Position numbers and translations under genes: made by a program. From positions 1-47,305 of the forward strand of contig JACNFY010000012.1 in the NCBI GenBank assembly GCA_014384375.1: a DNA stretch of 47,305 nucleotides. Direction: 5' to 3'. The DNA is from Nanobdellati archaeon (GTDB lineage Archaea > Nanobdellota > Nanobdellia > Woesearchaeales > GCA-2686295). This document shows, in pieces, positions 1-11,593 of the stretch (its first letter is position 1; each line of letters opens with the position of its first letter). The notes under the pieces were generated by a model, which saw only the letters and a program-made list of their open reading frames with translations, had not been told where the DNA came from and ran no database searches.

Positions 1-66
1 CAATCAAAGATTGAGGCAAACAAGTATTTAAATGTGTCGATTAATTGACAATGTCGAAATTAGAAA

Positions 67-82
67 AGTTTTTTAAAAATCG
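67..82 (+). promoter_or_regulatory. Putative TATA box for the phosphotransfer array
   Basis: The A/T-only core TTTTTTAAAAA lies about 25-30 bases before the ATG at 103, the usual archaeal TATA spacing for a transcript with little or no leader. A second candidate (TATTTAAATG, about 26-35) lies further up. Bases 1-66 hold no gene that I can see. No other obvious promoter occurs before the end of the ten-gene array, so this may drive about 17 kb; that is inference. Confidence 0.45.
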
Positions 83-102
83 TTCTATACTAAAACCATA
101 AA

Positions 103-1569
103 ATGGGGGAATCAAAAGATAAATGGTTGTTTGAGTGGGAAAAACCATGTGTACCATTATTCCCATCGTCATTCGTAAGCTGTTATATTATACATAAAAA
201 GAACTTCTTGACTCCAGTAACAACTCTACTCACAGGCATAGGTCACAGTGTGACTATGTTCTATGAGGCAGGGTCGCTGGCAAAATGCGAAAAATATATC
301 CTGAACAGCATATTGACAAACAAAAATTTCATACAAGAATATGACAGATTCATCAATAAGCAGATAAACAATATGTATGCTTATGGAGAGAAAATCCTCA
401 AAGACCCAAAACCAGAGTATTTCGAAGGTTTTTTCAATACTTATCAAGGAACCTCAACACCTGTCGCAGTCATAAGAGACTTCAACAGGATTGGAATAAG
501 GGAATGCACTAATTGGCTCTCCAAGAAAATAAAGGACAAAGAAGAAAGGAACAATGCTTTCAGTATACTAGTTGGAACTCATAAAAAAAGCTTTGCCCAA
601 AAAGAACAGGAAGAATTCAAGAAACTGCTAAAATATGCGATCGAGAAAGAAAGAGAACTCTTCTCAAGGAAAGACCCTGAAGACATCCTTCATCAGATGG
701 ATGGAAAATTAAAGTCAAAGATAGGTTCTTACTTGGAGAAATACCAGTGGTTCCCCTGTGGTTATGAGAATGAAGATGCATGGAATGAATTGTATGTCAT
801 AAAACAGCTGAAGGAAGCCATGCTTCAGCCAGAAAAAACCTTCAAGAAGATAAAGCGTTCTGAGAATTATCAGAAAAACATAAAGAAGAAGAGAGAAGAA
901 TTACTTTCAAAGCTAAACCCTCCAAAAGACATGAAGAAAATCTTTGACGTTCTTTCAGCATTCACCTACTACAAAGACCACATAAGGGAGAACTTAAACA
1001 GATACCACTTCATGACAAGGCCATATCTGGAAAAAGTAAGCAAAAGTATAGGCTTGAAAGGATTGGAATGCACAGAGCTCCTTCCATGGGATGTTACAAA
1101 GCTGATCAAAGAAAAAAAGAAATTCAAAGGCAAACTGCTGGGAGAATCAAATTATGCCCTGCTTTCTATCAGAGACAAAGTGATTGTAAAGAAAGGTAAA
1201 GAAGCTGTAAATCTGCATGAATACGCAATATCATGCGAGAGAAAAAAAGAAGACAAGGTCGAAGGGATAGGAACATCACCTGGAAAGGTGAGAGGTAGAG
1301 TCAAGCTGATATTCAGGCCAAGACATTATTATGGTGAAAAAGATGTTGTGCTAATAGCACCAATGACAAATCCAGACCTTATACCTGCTATGAGAAATGC
1401 TGTTGCAATCGTGACTAACGAAGGCGGAGTGACTTGTCACGCAGCTATTGTTAGCAGAGAGCTTGGCATACCATGCATTGTCGGTACAAAATACGCAACT
1501 AAAGTCTTCAAGAATGATGAATTAGTAGAGGTAGATGCAAATAAAGGATTTATAAGAAAAATAAAATGA
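103..1569 (+). CDS. RPH-like helical + phosphohistidine swivel protein, module 1
   Basis: This 488-residue protein is the first of thirteen related modules. Residues 1 to about 380 are predicted helical. Residues about 386-488 match the PEP-utilising-enzyme mobile (swivel) domain, with the phosphocarrier His446 in [17 protein letters not shown]. In PEP synthase and rifampin phosphotransferase (RPH) this histidine is phosphorylated on an ATP-grasp domain and swings to the substrate site. Here there is no ATP-grasp domain and no PEP/pyruvate TIM barrel. The helical part keeps [11 protein letters not shown] (about 293-303), resembling the REN motif of RPH-type helical domains, and a KYQW motif near 214. 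The N-terminus is tryptophan-rich. Its stop overlaps the next start in ATGA. The domain call is firm; substrate and reaction are unknown. Confidence 0.88.
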   Translation: MGESKDKWLFEWEKPCVPLFPSSFVSCYIIHKKNFLTPVTTLLTGIGHSVTMFYEAGSLAKCEKYILNSILTNKNFIQEYDRFINKQINNMYAYGEKILKDPKPEYFEGFFNTYQGTSTPVAVIRDFNRIGIRECTNWLSKKIKDKEERNNAFSILVGTHKKSFAQKEQEEFKKLLKYAIEKERELFSRKDPEDILHQMDGKLKSKIGSYLEKYQWFPCGYENEDAWNELYVIKQLKEAMLQPEKTFKKIKRSENYQKNIKKKREELLSKLNPPKDMKKIFDVLSAFTYYKDHIRENLNRYHFMTRPYLEKVSKSIGLKGLECTELLPWDVTKLIKEKKKFKGKLLGESNYALLSIRDKVIVKKGKEAVNLHEYAISCERKKEDKVEGIGTSPGKVRGRVKLIFRPRHYYGEKDVVLIAPMTNPDLIPAMRNAVAIVTNEGGVTCHAAIVSRELGIPCIVGTKYATKVFKNDELVEVDANKGFIRKIK

Positions 1570-3020
1570 GAATAGACTCAGCAAAAACCAGGATTGAAAA
1601 GTTCACTGAAGAGAACAAGAAAATAATCGCCGAGAGGATGCCTGCAGTTCTTCAAACAATCAATTTTCCAGCTCTAACTCTCGCGGAGAATCTAAGAAAA
1701 AGAGACATATCATGGAATAGAATATATCTGGCAATAAAGGACAAGCAATTAACACTTATATTCTCAGAAGACAGAATGATTGAATTAGGAGAGAGATTCC
1801 TGAAGGAAGAACTGAAACATCCAGGATCCTATGCAAAGCTGATAAAGGAATGGAAAGAACACGAAGCCAGATTCCAAGAGATATGCCAAAAAATAGATTC
1901 ATCAAACCTTAAAGAGTTGTCTATAAATTATCTCAAAAATCTGTATCTTAAATTTACAAAATTGTATATGAAAGTTTGGGAGATTCCCTTAACAGCCAAC
2001 AATATCTCATATTATACAGACAATGAAGGGGTGCCCGACATAATAAAAAAGTATGGGAAAAAAGGCCTTAAGGATTTCATAACTCTCTCCACTCCCGTAA
2101 AAATGTCTTTCATAAAAGAGGAAGAAGAATTCCTTTTCAAGATAGCAATCAAAAAGAATAAAGGATTGGATATCAGGAGGGAATTGGAGGAACATGCTGA
2201 GAAATATCATTGGATAAAGAACAATTACAGAGATGCTGAGAAACTAGGTGTTGATTATTTCTTTGGTGAGATTAATAAAATAAAGAACCCGGAAAAGAAA
2301 CTTCGTGAATTGCATGAAGAAAATAAAGAATTAAAAGATAATCAGAATAGGGTTGCAACCAAATTCACAAAGGAGGAAACAGCGTTAGCGAATCTTATTG
2401 TGCAAGCAACCACCCTGCAGGATTTAAGAAAGAAAAACAATCTCATGGGAGATTATTACATTCTTGAGTTTCTAAAAGAGATAGCCAAAAGGACAGAGTA
2501 TAGCTTTGAAGAATTATGCTTTACAACTATTGATGAAATAAATAAAATACTCTCAGGAAAGAAAATCTCTGAATTAAAATCAAGGATCAAATACTGCGTT
2601 GAGTTAATAGAACTTGATTATGATGAAACTTTTCAAGGAGAAGAAGCTGTAGAGCTTTATAACTTATTAGACAATATAGACAATGTAAAATCACAAATTC
2701 TAGAAGTTAAAGGGGTAGTAGCGTCTTTAGGAAAAGCCAAAGGTGTTGCAAGAGTCGTGCAGGATGTTTCCAAAGCCAAAGAGTTCAATAAAGGAGACAT
2801 ATTAGTGGCATCTATGACAAGACCTGATTACACTACCCTGATGAAAAAGGCAGGAGGAATAGTTACTGACGAAGGCGGAATAACTTCTCATGCTGCAATC
2901 GTTTCCAGGGAACTGGGGATTCCATGCATTATCGGAACGAAGATAGCTACCAGAGTATTCAAGGACGGAGACATGGTTGAGGTTGACGCCAACAAAGGAA
3001 TAGTAAGGAAGATAGAATGA
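1566..3020 (+). CDS. RPH-like helical + swivel protein, module 2
   Basis: This 484-residue module begins inside the stop codon of module 1 (ATGA). The swivel domain covers about 382-484 with His442 in [14 protein letters not shown]; the residue before the histidine is Ser rather than Cys. The helical region carries KYHWIKNNY near 213-221 and [14 protein letters not shown], the family position equivalent to WQDxRK in other modules. The first 60 residues differ completely from module 1, with a charged start in place of the W-rich opening. The variable part is therefore the presumed ligand-binding end. The protein probably needs the separate ATP-grasp protein at 23517 for charging (inference). 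Confidence 0.87.
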   Translation: MRIDSAKTRIEKFTEENKKIIAERMPAVLQTINFPALTLAENLRKRDISWNRIYLAIKDKQLTLIFSEDRMIELGERFLKEELKHPGSYAKLIKEWKEHEARFQEICQKIDSSNLKELSINYLKNLYLKFTKLYMKVWEIPLTANNISYYTDNEGVPDIIKKYGKKGLKDFITLSTPVKMSFIKEEEEFLFKIAIKKNKGLDIRRELEEHAEKYHWIKNNYRDAEKLGVDYFFGEINKIKNPEKKLRELHEENKELKDNQNRVATKFTKEETALANLIVQATTLQDLRKKNNLMGDYYILEFLKEIAKRTEYSFEELCFTTIDEINKILSGKKISELKSRIKYCVELIELDYDETFQGEEAVELYNLLDNIDNVKSQILEVKGVVASLGKAKGVARVVQDVSKAKEFNKGDILVASMTRPDYTTLMKKAGGIVTDEGGITSHAAIVSRELGIPCIIGTKIATRVFKDGDMVEVDANKGIVRKIE

Positions 3021-4429
3021 TTAATCCAAAAAGAACTTTATTCAAATGGGGGCCGATTGATGCAGAAGTTATCTACATAGAGCCCTTTGTCGAAGCATTT
3101 GTTGAGTTCCCTAAAGTGATTGATGGCACATGGCCTGACCTGCTTGGATTGTTCAAGGACCACAAGGTTGTCTTCGCCCTTGATGATAAGCATCTAAGAG
3201 ACAGAGGAGAAGACTTGTTCAAGAAATACATCTTGGATGACAAGAAACTAAAGAAGGGTTACGATGATTGGCTGAAAACATTGAAAGTTCTTTCCAAATA
3301 TGAGAAACTGGTTAATAAAGGATTACAAGAACTATCTGATAAAGAATTGTTGAAAGAATACAATTCATGGAATAAAGCCCATATTGACTTCTGGATATAC
3401 GGATTCCTACCAGAGCTAAGCAACTGGGGTGCTGAAAGATTATTACAACAAAAGATTCTTGAAAAACACAAGGGCAACTTTATTGAAATTTTTGAAGCTC
3501 TTAGTGCTCCTGAAGAATTGTCTTTTTTCCAAAAAGAAGAGATAGAACTCCTGAAAATAAAATCAGAAAAAGGATTGGAAAAGCATCAGAAGAAATACTA
3601 CTGGCTAAGGAACAGCTATGGACACACACAAGCTCTAGATGAGAATTACTTCAAAAAAGAACTTGAAAAGATTTCTGAAGAAGAAGCTAAGAAAAAGATT
3701 GAAGAGATAGAATCATATCCTGGAAAGATTACATCCAGAAAAAAAGCAGTTATCAAGAAACACAATGTTTCAGAAGAGATAGTTAAGATTGCAAAGAAAC
3801 TGGCTTATTGCATGAACTGGCAGGACTACAGGAAGAAATTCATATTCATAGCAAATCATATCAACACTGTCTTCGGAGAAGAAATTAGCAAGAGGAAAAA
3901 TATTTCATTCGAAGATATCTGTTTCTACACAAGGAAAGATCTGATTGAACTGCTTGACAAGAATAAAAGAGTTGACATTAGCAAGAGAAAAAAAGCCTTT
4001 GTCACAATATATAACGAAGGAGGAGGAATAGAATACTTGGAAGGCGATGAAGCACTTGCTTATTCAAAGCCATTCCTTGAAACTAGAGTTAATGACATTA
4101 AAGAAATCAAAGGACTCGTTGTCAGCAAGGGGAAGAAGAACGTGATAAAAGGAAAGGCAAGGATTGTTTTGACTCCAAAAGAGAGCAGCCATTTCAAGCA
4201 TGGAGACATATTGGTAGCTCCTATGACATCACCGGATTTCGTTACAGTGATGAGAAAAGCAGCAGCAATCATCACAGATGAAGGCGGAATGACAAGCCAT
4301 GCTGCAATTGTTTCAAGAGAATTAGGAATCCCATGCATTGTAGGGACAAAAATAGCCACGAAAGTTTTAAAGGACGGTGACCTCGTAGAAGTAGATGCAG
4401 ATAAAGGAATAGTTAGGAGAATAAAATGA
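3017..4429 (+). CDS. RPH-like helical + swivel protein, module 3
   Basis: At 470 residues this is the shortest single module, coupled by ATGA on both sides. The swivel phosphohistidine is His428 in [17 protein letters not shown], followed by the [10 protein letters not shown] strand and the terminal [14 protein letters not shown] common to the family. Helical-domain landmarks are [13 protein letters not shown] and [12 protein letters not shown] charged segment rich in Lys and Glu separates the two and probably forms long helices. The N-terminus ([18 protein letters not shown]) is again unlike its neighbours. No catalytic domain other than the swivel is visible. Confidence 0.87.
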   Translation: MINPKRTLFKWGPIDAEVIYIEPFVEAFVEFPKVIDGTWPDLLGLFKDHKVVFALDDKHLRDRGEDLFKKYILDDKKLKKGYDDWLKTLKVLSKYEKLVNKGLQELSDKELLKEYNSWNKAHIDFWIYGFLPELSNWGAERLLQQKILEKHKGNFIEIFEALSAPEELSFFQKEEIELLKIKSEKGLEKHQKKYYWLRNSYGHTQALDENYFKKELEKISEEEAKKKIEEIESYPGKITSRKKAVIKKHNVSEEIVKIAKKLAYCMNWQDYRKKFIFIANHINTVFGEEISKRKNISFEDICFYTRKDLIELLDKNKRVDISKRKKAFVTIYNEGGGIEYLEGDEALAYSKPFLETRVNDIKEIKGLVVSKGKKNVIKGKARIVLTPKESSHFKHGDILVAPMTSPDFVTVMRKAAAIITDEGGMTSHAAIVSRELGIPCIVGTKIATKVLKDGDLVEVDADKGIVRRIK

Positions 4430-7400
4430 AATGGAAGTTTATTGTTCATAGAAGATTAGCATTGCTATTCTTTGAATTGATAACATTAGGTCAACCTGTA
4501 AAAGAAGTGAAGAATAGTTTAGGCTTAAATATAGGCCTGAATTATTATAGAAGCATTGACGGAAGGGTTGAGGAGAGCGAAGAAGAACTTAAAAAGATTG
4601 AAAAGTATTTCGAAGAAAAGCTAGAGGAGAAAGGAATAGAGTTCTTTGAAAGCATAGTTAAAAAGTGGAAAATGTTAGGAAAGAAGTTAATTGAAATTGC
4701 TGAGGAAATTAGTAAGAAGGATTACTCAGACAAAACAGATAAAGAGTTAATCAAAGAACTAAATAGGCTAAAAAAAGGATACTATAACTTATCATCCTCA
4801 CTCAATCTATTGTTACTAATGGGAAATGTTTTTGAAAAGCACATAAGAGAATTTCTAAAGAAAAAAGTTAGTAAAGAGAAAGCAGAGGAATACTTCATAA
4901 CCTTAACTACCACAGAGAGGGATACAGAAGGAACTCTCGAAATGGTCTCTATTCTTAAGATTGCACAAAAACATCTAAAGGGTGAAAAACTAAAGAATGC
5001 TATTGAAGAGCATATAAAAGAATTTGGATGGATAAACGCAAGGGGATTCGTTGGTAAAGAATGGAGCTTTGAAGAGGTTGAGTCAAGAGTTAAAGAATTA
5101 GAACAGAGCAACTGTAAAAAGAAATTAGAAGAATTCGAGCATAAAAATGAAAATGTGAAGAAGGAAAGTGAGATAATTCTAAAAGAACTTAAGGCTGATA
5201 AAGAGCTAAGAAAAATAGTTGCTCTAACAAAAGAGATGGTTGCCTTAAGAACAGACAGAATGGATATATTCGGAAAAGCAGGATTTCTAGCCAGACCCTT
5301 ATTCAGAGAAATCGGAAAAAGAGCAGATCTAAAACTTAACGATGTATTCTATTTGCTAACAAAAGAGATTGAAGGGGCTCTCTTAAAGAAAAAGAACTTC
5401 AAAGAATTAATAGAAGAGAGAAAAAAAGGTTTTTGCTTCTTCAACATCAATAATAAGATTTGGACATTATCAGGAAAAGAGTCTGAAGAGTTCAAAGAAA
5501 AAAATAGGCAACAAATAGAGGAAAGTGATGAACTTAAAGGAATGATTGCCTACAAAGGAACTGCAAAAGGAAAAGCAAAAATCGTATTAAGCAAGAAAGA
5601 TATTACAAAGATGGAAGAAGGAGATATTCTGATTGCATCAATGACAACTCCAGAATACATTCATGCTATGAGAAAAGCTAGTGCAATTGTAACAGATGAA
5701 GGAGGAATCACTTGCCATGCTGCAATTGTTAGCAGGGAGCTAGGAATCCCATGTGTTACAGGCACAAAAGTAGCCACAAAAACCTTCAAAAATGGCGACT
5801 TAGTAGAAGTAGATGCAAACAATGGAGTTGTTAGGAAAATCGAGAAACAAACTTTCAAAAGAGTTAATTGGTATCATGACGTTCCTAACCAGAGAGCACC
5901 GTTTTACATATTCTACATTGTGTTCCAATGCATAGATAGACACAATCAATATTATAAAAGGAAAGTCCAGGATATCTTCTTCTCTGTTAAGAACACTTCT
6001 TCTACACGAGCCTGTTATTCAGAACCTGACATCAGAGAAGGAGCTAAAAGCTTGTTGAACCTCTGCTTAAATGATAAGAACTTCTTAAGGAAAACAGAGA
6101 AACTAATGATACAAAGAAGCAAGGAAGTGTTAAACTCTGCAAGGAAATTCGAAGGAAAAAACCATAGAACTCTAAAACAATTGACTGGTTTGCTGAAAGA
6201 GATCCATGACCGCTACATCAAGTATTTCGTTATTGTCATGATTCCAGAGCTATCAGTAGAGTTTGTTGAAAAAGAATTCGACAAAGAACTCACAAAGGTT
6301 TTCAAATCAAGAAAATCAGAATATGTCAACATTCTATCAACTCCCAGAGAATCATTCCTAGAAAAAGAGAAGAAAGAACTACTAGCAATCTCCAAGAAAA
6401 AGAATTTCAAGAAATTACTAAAAGAGCATGTCAAGAAGTACTTCTGGATAGGAAACAACTACGTCGATACAAAAAAACTCAAAGAGGACTACTTTCTAAA
6501 AAGACTAAAGAACCTAGAAATATATGAAGATAACAATCTTGAGAAAAAAAGAAAATTACTAAACTCTTTGAAAGGAGAGAAATATAGAAAGCTAAAAACA
6601 TTAGCAAACATAATTGAATTCTTAACATTCACCCAAGATCTAAGAAAGAGAACTATTATGAAAGTAAGTTATTATATCAATGAGATTCTAAAACAGATAG
6701 GAAAGAAGAAAGGTTACACCTTTGAAGAGATGCTTCTGTTAAAACAAAAAGAGATGTATAAACTAGAAAAGGAAACTATCTCAAAGAAAACATTACTTAA
6801 AAGAAGAACAAAGATGCTTAGTTATTATCATGAAGGCAAAATTCATATCTACGAAGGAGAAGAAGCGAACAAGATGGAGAAAATCATAGCACCAATTGAA
6901 ATCTCAGATAGAGACTCGTTTAAAGGACGAAGCGCTTATGGAGGAAAAGTAACAGGAGTTGTAAGAGTAGTTAAGAGTCTACACGAACTAAAAAGATTAA
7001 AACAAGGAGAAATACTAGTAACCTCAAACACAACACCTGACTTTGTTTCATATCTGCACAAAGCCAAGGCAATTATAACAGAGAAAGGAGGAGTGACAAC
7101 ACATGCAGCAATAATCAGCAGAGAGCTAAAGATTCCTTGCATAGTAGGAATAAAACATATAACAATGGCTTTGAAAGACGGATATTATGTAGAAGTGGAT
7201 GCGAACAAAGGAGTTATAACAAAAATAAAAGAAGAAAAAGTTGAGTGGTTCGCTACTTCTAGCAGAGGAAAACCTCATGCAATTCTTTTCATAGATAGCG
7301 CTGCTCTAGGAATTCGAAGAGATTATGCACATAAACTATTTGGAGTGAATTACAAGATAAATAACTACAGACAATTCAACAATCAGCGAGCAATAGGTAT

Positions 7401-8670
7401 TGAAGACTACAATAACATAAATAGAATCCTTGAAGGAATGAACAAAAGAAATCCTCTTATATTCTACAAATTCGGGGCACTTATGGAGAAAATCGCAAAA
7501 CAAATCATAAAATTCACAGATAAGTATAAACATTCAAACTGGAAAAAACTCAGTAATAAACAACTATCAAATCTATTAGAAGAAAGCTGTGACTTACAAG
7601 CAAGGTTATGGGGAGGAGTCATATTTTACGGTTACTACTTCTACTTCAACGACATCTTCATGGAAAGATTCATCAAAGAGTTAGAGAAACTTAAGAAATC
7701 TGATGAAAAACTAATTGAGTACATAACAAGTCCAGAAGAGATAAGCATGATAGGAAAAGAAAAGACAGAACTGTTAAAACTAGCTAAAAAACATCTCCAA
7801 ACAAAGAATAAATTAAATAAAGAACTAGAAGAACACTGGCAAAAATACAGATTCCTAAATAGATATTACTTCTGGGGTGAAGGATACTCGGTTAAAGACA
7901 TAAAGAACAGATTCAAAGAAATAGTGAAAAAAGAAAAAGAACACATCGATGAAGAACTGGAAAAGATGAAACCTTTGAAGATCAACTTGAAAGACTACAA
8001 CTTAAACAAATATCAACAAGGAATAATAAAGTCTGCTAGAAAAGTATCATTAATAATGAACCTCGCTGATGAATCAGTTAATTATCATTTCCATTATATG
8101 AACGAGCTTTACAGAGAAATCGCTAGGAGATTCCAAATAAGCTATGAGCAACTAGTTTCGATGAGAAGAGAAGAGATAAAGAAAAGTCTAGCAGATAACA
8201 GACTAGCAATACCAAAGAAAGAATTAACTCTAAGACTGAAAGAACACGCATTGCTCTATGGCCACAACGCTCCAAGCGTGTTAACAGGAAAAGAGTTAGA
8301 AAAATATAAGAAAAAAGAAATCAAAGAAGAAGAAACTGACATAAATGAAATTAAAGGAACATCTGTTTCAAAGAAGAAAGAAAAAATAACCGGAAAAGTA
8401 AGAATAATAATGGAAATCGAAGATGGCAGGGACTTCAAAGAAAGAGAAATAATAGTCACACCAATGACTAACCCAGCGTTAGTACCAATAATGGAGAAAG
8501 CAGCAGCTATAGTAACGGATGAAGGAGGCCTGCTATCACACGCAGCAATAGTATCTAGAGAACTCGGAACTCCATGCATAGTAGGAACTAAGAATGCAAC
8601 AAGAGCCTTCAAAAACGGCGATATTGTAGAAGTAGATGCTGACAAAGGAATCGTTAGGAAGATAACATGA
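4426..8670 (+). CDS. Triple-module RPH-like swivel protein, modules 4a-4b-4c
   Basis: This 1414-residue protein is three complete helical+swivel units fused in one frame: 4a about 1-473 (His431), 4b about 474-935 (His893), 4c about 936-1414 (His1372). Each unit ends with the family C-terminus ([42 protein letters not shown]). In the first two the usual stop is replaced by sense codons leading straight into the next N-terminus. Unit 4b is the most divergent swivel in the window: [12 protein letters not shown] instead of DEGG, then GIKHIT instead of GTKxAT. Unit 4c has GLLSHAA. Units 4a and 4c keep RTDR and [11 protein letters not shown] at the RENxxF-like position. The frame is open throughout, so this is a genuine fusion unless a sequencing error removed stops. 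Both ends use ATGA overlaps. Confidence 0.87.
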   Translation: MKWKFIVHRRLALLFFELITLGQPVKEVKNSLGLNIGLNYYRSIDGRVEESEEELKKIEKYFEEKLEEKGIEFFESIVKKWKMLGKKLIEIAEEISKKDYSDKTDKELIKELNRLKKGYYNLSSSLNLLLLMGNVFEKHIREFLKKKVSKEKAEEYFITLTTTERDTEGTLEMVSILKIAQKHLKGEKLKNAIEEHIKEFGWINARGFVGKEWSFEEVESRVKELEQSNCKKKLEEFEHKNENVKKESEIILKELKADKELRKIVALTKEMVALRTDRMDIFGKAGFLARPLFREIGKRADLKLNDVFYLLTKEIEGALLKKKNFKELIEERKKGFCFFNINNKIWTLSGKESEEFKEKNRQQIEESDELKGMIAYKGTAKGKAKIVLSKKDITKMEEGDILIASMTTPEYIHAMRKASAIVTDEGGITCHAAIVSRELGIPCVTGTKVATKTFKNGDLVEVDANNGVVRKIEKQTFKRVNWYHDVPNQRAPFYIFYIVFQCIDRHNQYYKRKVQDIFFSVKNTSSTRACYSEPDIREGAKSLLNLCLNDKNFLRKTEKLMIQRSKEVLNSARKFEGKNHRTLKQLTGLLKEIHDRYIKYFVIVMIPELSVEFVEKEFDKELTKVFKSRKSEYVNILSTPRESFLEKEKKELLAISKKKNFKKLLKEHVKKYFWIGNNYVDTKKLKEDYFLKRLKNLEIYEDNNLEKKRKLLNSLKGEKYRKLKTLANIIEFLTFTQDLRKRTIMKVSYYINEILKQIGKKKGYTFEEMLLLKQKEMYKLEKETISKKTLLKRRTKMLSYYHEGKIHIYEGEEANKMEKIIAPIEISDRDSFKGRSAYGGKVTGVVRVVKSLHELKRLKQGEILVTSNTTPDFVSYLHKAKAIITEKGGVTTHAAIISRELKIPCIVGIKHITMALKDGYYVEVDANKGVITKIKEEKVEWFATSSRGKPHAILFIDSAALGIRRDYAHKLFGVNYKINNYRQFNNQRAIGIEDYNNINRILEGMNKRNPLIFYKFGALMEKIAKQIIKFTDKYKHSNWKKLSNKQLSNLLEESCDLQARLWGGVIFYGYYFYFNDIFMERFIKELEKLKKSDEKLIEYITSPEEISMIGKEKTELLKLAKKHLQTKNKLNKELEEHWQKYRFLNRYYFWGEGYSVKDIKNRFKEIVKKEKEHIDEELEKMKPLKINLKDYNLNKYQQGIIKSARKVSLIMNLADESVNYHFHYMNELYREIARRFQISYEQLVSMRREEIKKSLADNRLAIPKKELTLRLKEHALLYGHNAPSVLTGKELEKYKKKEIKEEETDINEIKGTSVSKKKEKITGKVRIIMEIEDGRDFKEREIIVTPMTNPALVPIMEKAAAIVTDEGGLLSHAAIVSRELGTPCIVGTKNATRAFKNGDIVEVDADKGIVRKIT

Positions 8671-10109
8671 AAAAGAACTGGTGGACCTGGGAGAGGCCTT
8701 CAGCGATTCATATAATCTATACTGCTGCACTAAGTGCTACAGCCCCTCTTAAGAAAAGATTCGGTGAGTGTTATGATAAGCAACTATACGGTTTTTTTAA
8801 AGATGGGATGATTAGATGGATTTGTGACCTTGATGAACTTATCGATAATGGTAAAAAGATAATCCCAATGTTTCTTAACAAGAAAAAATATGAAAGAGTA
8901 ATTTGTGAATGGAAAAGAAAGTGCTCAGAAATAAAAAAAGAGTTTAAAAAAATAAACTCATTAAATCTAGAATCTTTAAGCGATGAAAAACTCTTAAAAA
9001 TCTACAACGAGTTTGACAAAAACTATCTTGACTGGTGGGGAATTGGTCAGGTTGCAGAGATGATATCTTATGGGGGAGAAGATATCCTAAAAGAAAGATT
9101 AACAAAAGAACAATTCAGGATGTACTTCAATATTCTGGTTACACCAACAAAGAAATCAGCTGCCAATAACGAAGAAGAAGAATTCTTTGAACTGGTGAAA
9201 CTGGCAGACAAGAAAGGATTCAAGGACTCTGGATTCAAGAAAAAAGTAAAAAATCACGCAAAGAGGTACTATTGGATTCAAAACAGTTTTGGTGGAACAA
9301 AAGTCCTTGATGAAAAATTCTTTATAGAGAAAGCAAAGAAGCAATTAAAAGACAATGCAGATGTTGACAAACTAGTGGAAGACAATGAGAAAAGACTTGA
9401 GAGTGTGAAAAAAGAAAAGAAACAAATCTTAAAGCAGATAAATGCAGACAAGGAAACAATAAAGCTAGTTTCTTTACTAGATGACTTCTGCTTGTTCCAA
9501 GATGAAAGAAAATCATTAGATATGCAAGCAAATGGAATACTGGATTCTTTCTGCAGGGAAGTTGCTAGGAGAAAAAATGTTGAATTCCATCTTTTGGAAT
9601 ATGCATTACCAGACCAGATAAGAGATATCCTTTCAGGAGAAGATCTGCCGTTAGAACTGATAAAGGAACAGAAGAAAAGATGCATAGTTATTTTTAATGA
9701 CAAAGATTACACATCAGAAGTATTCATTGGAAAAGAAGCAAGAAAGAAAGAAAAGGAAATACTTAGCAAGGAAGACTTGAAGGAATACACAGAGATAATG
9801 GGAATGTGTGCAAGTACAGGAAGATACATCGGCAAGGTCAACAAGATTCTAACTGCAAAGGAGATTGACAAGATGGAAGAAGGAGATATTCTTGTAAGCA
9901 CGATGACAACACCTAACTTTGTCCCTGCAATGAAAAAAGCAGGCGCTATCGTGACTGATGAGGGCGGGATAACATGCCATGCCGCTATTGTTAGCAGGGA
10001 GTTAGGAATTCCATGTGTCATAGGCACAAAAGTAGCGACAAAGGTTTTCGAAGATGGCATGGAAGTCGAAGTAAGAGCGAATCATGGAGTTGTCAGGATA
10101 ATAAAATGA
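8667..10109 (+). CDS. RPH-like helical + swivel protein, module 5
   Basis: 480 residues, starting in the stop of the triple-module gene. It opens with NWWTWERPSA, recalling the W-rich start of module 1, so the two may be closer to each other than to the modules between them. The swivel histidine is His438 in [17 protein letters not shown]. Its tail is VRANHGVVRIIK, in the ANHG subgroup shared with modules 9, 10 and 11 rather than the DANKG subgroup. Helical landmarks are RYYWIQNSFGGT and CLFQDERKS. Substrate unknown. Confidence 0.87.
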   Translation: MKKNWWTWERPSAIHIIYTAALSATAPLKKRFGECYDKQLYGFFKDGMIRWICDLDELIDNGKKIIPMFLNKKKYERVICEWKRKCSEIKKEFKKINSLNLESLSDEKLLKIYNEFDKNYLDWWGIGQVAEMISYGGEDILKERLTKEQFRMYFNILVTPTKKSAANNEEEEFFELVKLADKKGFKDSGFKKKVKNHAKRYYWIQNSFGGTKVLDEKFFIEKAKKQLKDNADVDKLVEDNEKRLESVKKEKKQILKQINADKETIKLVSLLDDFCLFQDERKSLDMQANGILDSFCREVARRKNVEFHLLEYALPDQIRDILSGEDLPLELIKEQKKRCIVIFNDKDYTSEVFIGKEARKKEKEILSKEDLKEYTEIMGMCASTGRYIGKVNKILTAKEIDKMEEGDILVSTMTTPNFVPAMKKAGAIVTDEGGITCHAAIVSRELGIPCVIGTKVATKVFEDGMEVEVRANHGVVRIIK

Positions 10110-11593
10110 AATTCAACGAAATAGTCAAGGAAGTAAAGAAGCATTCTTGGTGGTGCGAGGAATGTCCTGGAACAGTACAGACATTATACTATCCACTCAA
10201 TTGTTTCATAACTTATTCTAGGGACCTAAAAGTAAGGAGTATGAGTTTAGCAATCATGGGATACAAGAAAGGAATGCTAATCGAGAGATCTCCTGAAGAT
10301 GGAAAGCTGGAGATGTACAAATATATTCTCAAAAATATGAAAAAAAATCCTGCTTTCCTAAAGAAAATAATAAAAGACACTGCCAGAAATGAGAAGATAG
10401 TCTTCTATCTGTACAAGAGATTCAGTAAAGAGAGGAAAAAGCTCAACAACAAAGAGCTTTGGGAAACCTACAAAAGATGGCTTGAAAAATACGTGAGCTT
10501 CCTAAGTTATCCTTTAATTGTAGAATGCACCGATATTTTCACAACATATCATCTGGAAGACGCTGTTAGAAAAGAACTTCCTGATTTGACTCCTGATGAA
10601 ATGTCAGATTTGATAATAGCAATGTCCTCTCCAAAAGAACTAAGCTTTATGGAGCATGAAAGGCTTGATTTCTTGAAGGCATGCATAAAGAACTATGGAA
10701 AGCTTAAGAAGAAGCATTTTGAGAAGCAGTCAAAGAAGCACTGGTTTGTCATCAACAGTTTCCGAAACATAAGATATCTTTCTCCAGAATATTTCTTGAA
10801 AGAAGCTAAGAAAGAAACCAAGAAAAACAAAAAAAAATTAGAAGCTGAATTGAAGAGCTTGAAGAACAAGATTCCAAACCTGAAAAAAAGAAAGAAAGAG
10901 ATTCTGAAAAAGTACAAATTATCAAATAACCTGAAACTTCACTTCAAAATCATAGAAGAGATGGGAGAAGGAATAGATAAGAGAAAGGAGAAGATGCTCC
11001 AATGCAATTACTTTATTGATATGTACTGCGAAGAGATAGCGAACAGATTTGATCTGAAAAAAAAGGAAGTCCACGAATTCACAGTTGAAGAGATAGAAGA
11101 ATTATTGCTAAAAAACAAGAAGCCAAGCAAAACAAGTGTCAAGAAAAGATACGAGATGTCTGCCTATGTCATGAAGAGGAAAGGAAACACAGACGATGTC
11201 GAAACAAAGTGGTTCTACGGAAAGAAAGCTGAGAAACTTATAGAACTAACAGGACCAGACCTTACAGGAGAGATAAAGGGATATGTGGCAAGCGCGCCTG
11301 TTGATAAGATAAGAGGAACAGCTCAGATAATAATGAACACTCATGAAGAGAAGTTCAAGAAAGGAAACATCTTGGTAACAACAATGACCAGGCCTGACTT
11401 TGTTCCTCTAATGAGAAAGGCAAAAGCAATCATAACAGATGAGGGAGGAATAACATGCCATGCAGCAGTTATAAGCAGAGAATTGAAGATACCATGCATA
11501 ATAGGAACGAAGAAAGCAAAGAAATTATTAAAAGACAATGATATTATTGAAATGGATTTGAAGAAAGGAGTTGTCAGGAGGCTATCTAAATGA
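10106..11593 (+). CDS. RPH-like helical + swivel protein, module 6
   Basis: 495 residues from the ATG at 10106, chosen because it keeps the ATGA overlap seen at every neighbouring junction. An in-frame ATG at 10013 would bury 96 bases in the previous gene and add residues unlike any family N-terminus. The swivel histidine is His452 in [17 protein letters not shown]. The tail (MDLKKGVVRRLSK) departs from the ANKG/ANHG pattern. The helical domain has KHWFVINSF and GIDKRKEKMLQ, so the WQDxRK position is only partly kept. The N-terminus (HSWWCEECPG) has two closely spaced cysteines, CxxC-like, not seen in the other modules. Confidence 0.86.
   Translation: MKFNEIVKEVKKHSWWCEECPGTVQTLYYPLNCFITYSRDLKVRSMSLAIMGYKKGMLIERSPEDGKLEMYKYILKNMKKNPAFLKKIIKDTARNEKIVFYLYKRFSKERKKLNNKELWETYKRWLEKYVSFLSYPLIVECTDIFTTYHLEDAVRKELPDLTPDEMSDLIIAMSSPKELSFMEHERLDFLKACIKNYGKLKKKHFEKQSKKHWFVINSFRNIRYLSPEYFLKEAKKETKKNKKKLEAELKSLKNKIPNLKKRKKEILKKYKLSNNLKLHFKIIEEMGEGIDKRKEKMLQCNYFIDMYCEEIANRFDLKKKEVHEFTVEEIEELLLKNKKPSKTSVKKRYEMSAYVMKRKGNTDDVETKWFYGKKAEKLIELTGPDLTGEIKGYVASAPVDKIRGTAQIIMNTHEEKFKKGNILVTTMTRPDFVPLMRKAKAIITDEGGITCHAAVISRELKIPCIIGTKKAKKLLKDNDIIEMDLKKGVVRRLSK

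Noticed and set aside
4060-4449. Recurrent antisense open frames opposite each swivel segment (also near 5661, 8256, 9707, 11341, 15634)
   Set aside because: They recur because the conserved swivel coding sequence leaves the opposite strand free of stops; they lack ribosome-binding sites and differ where codons drift.
10013-10106. An earlier start for module 6 at ATG 10013
   Set aside because: It would overlap module 5 by 97 bases and add residues without family similarity; ATG 10106 keeps the ATGA overlap used by neighbours.
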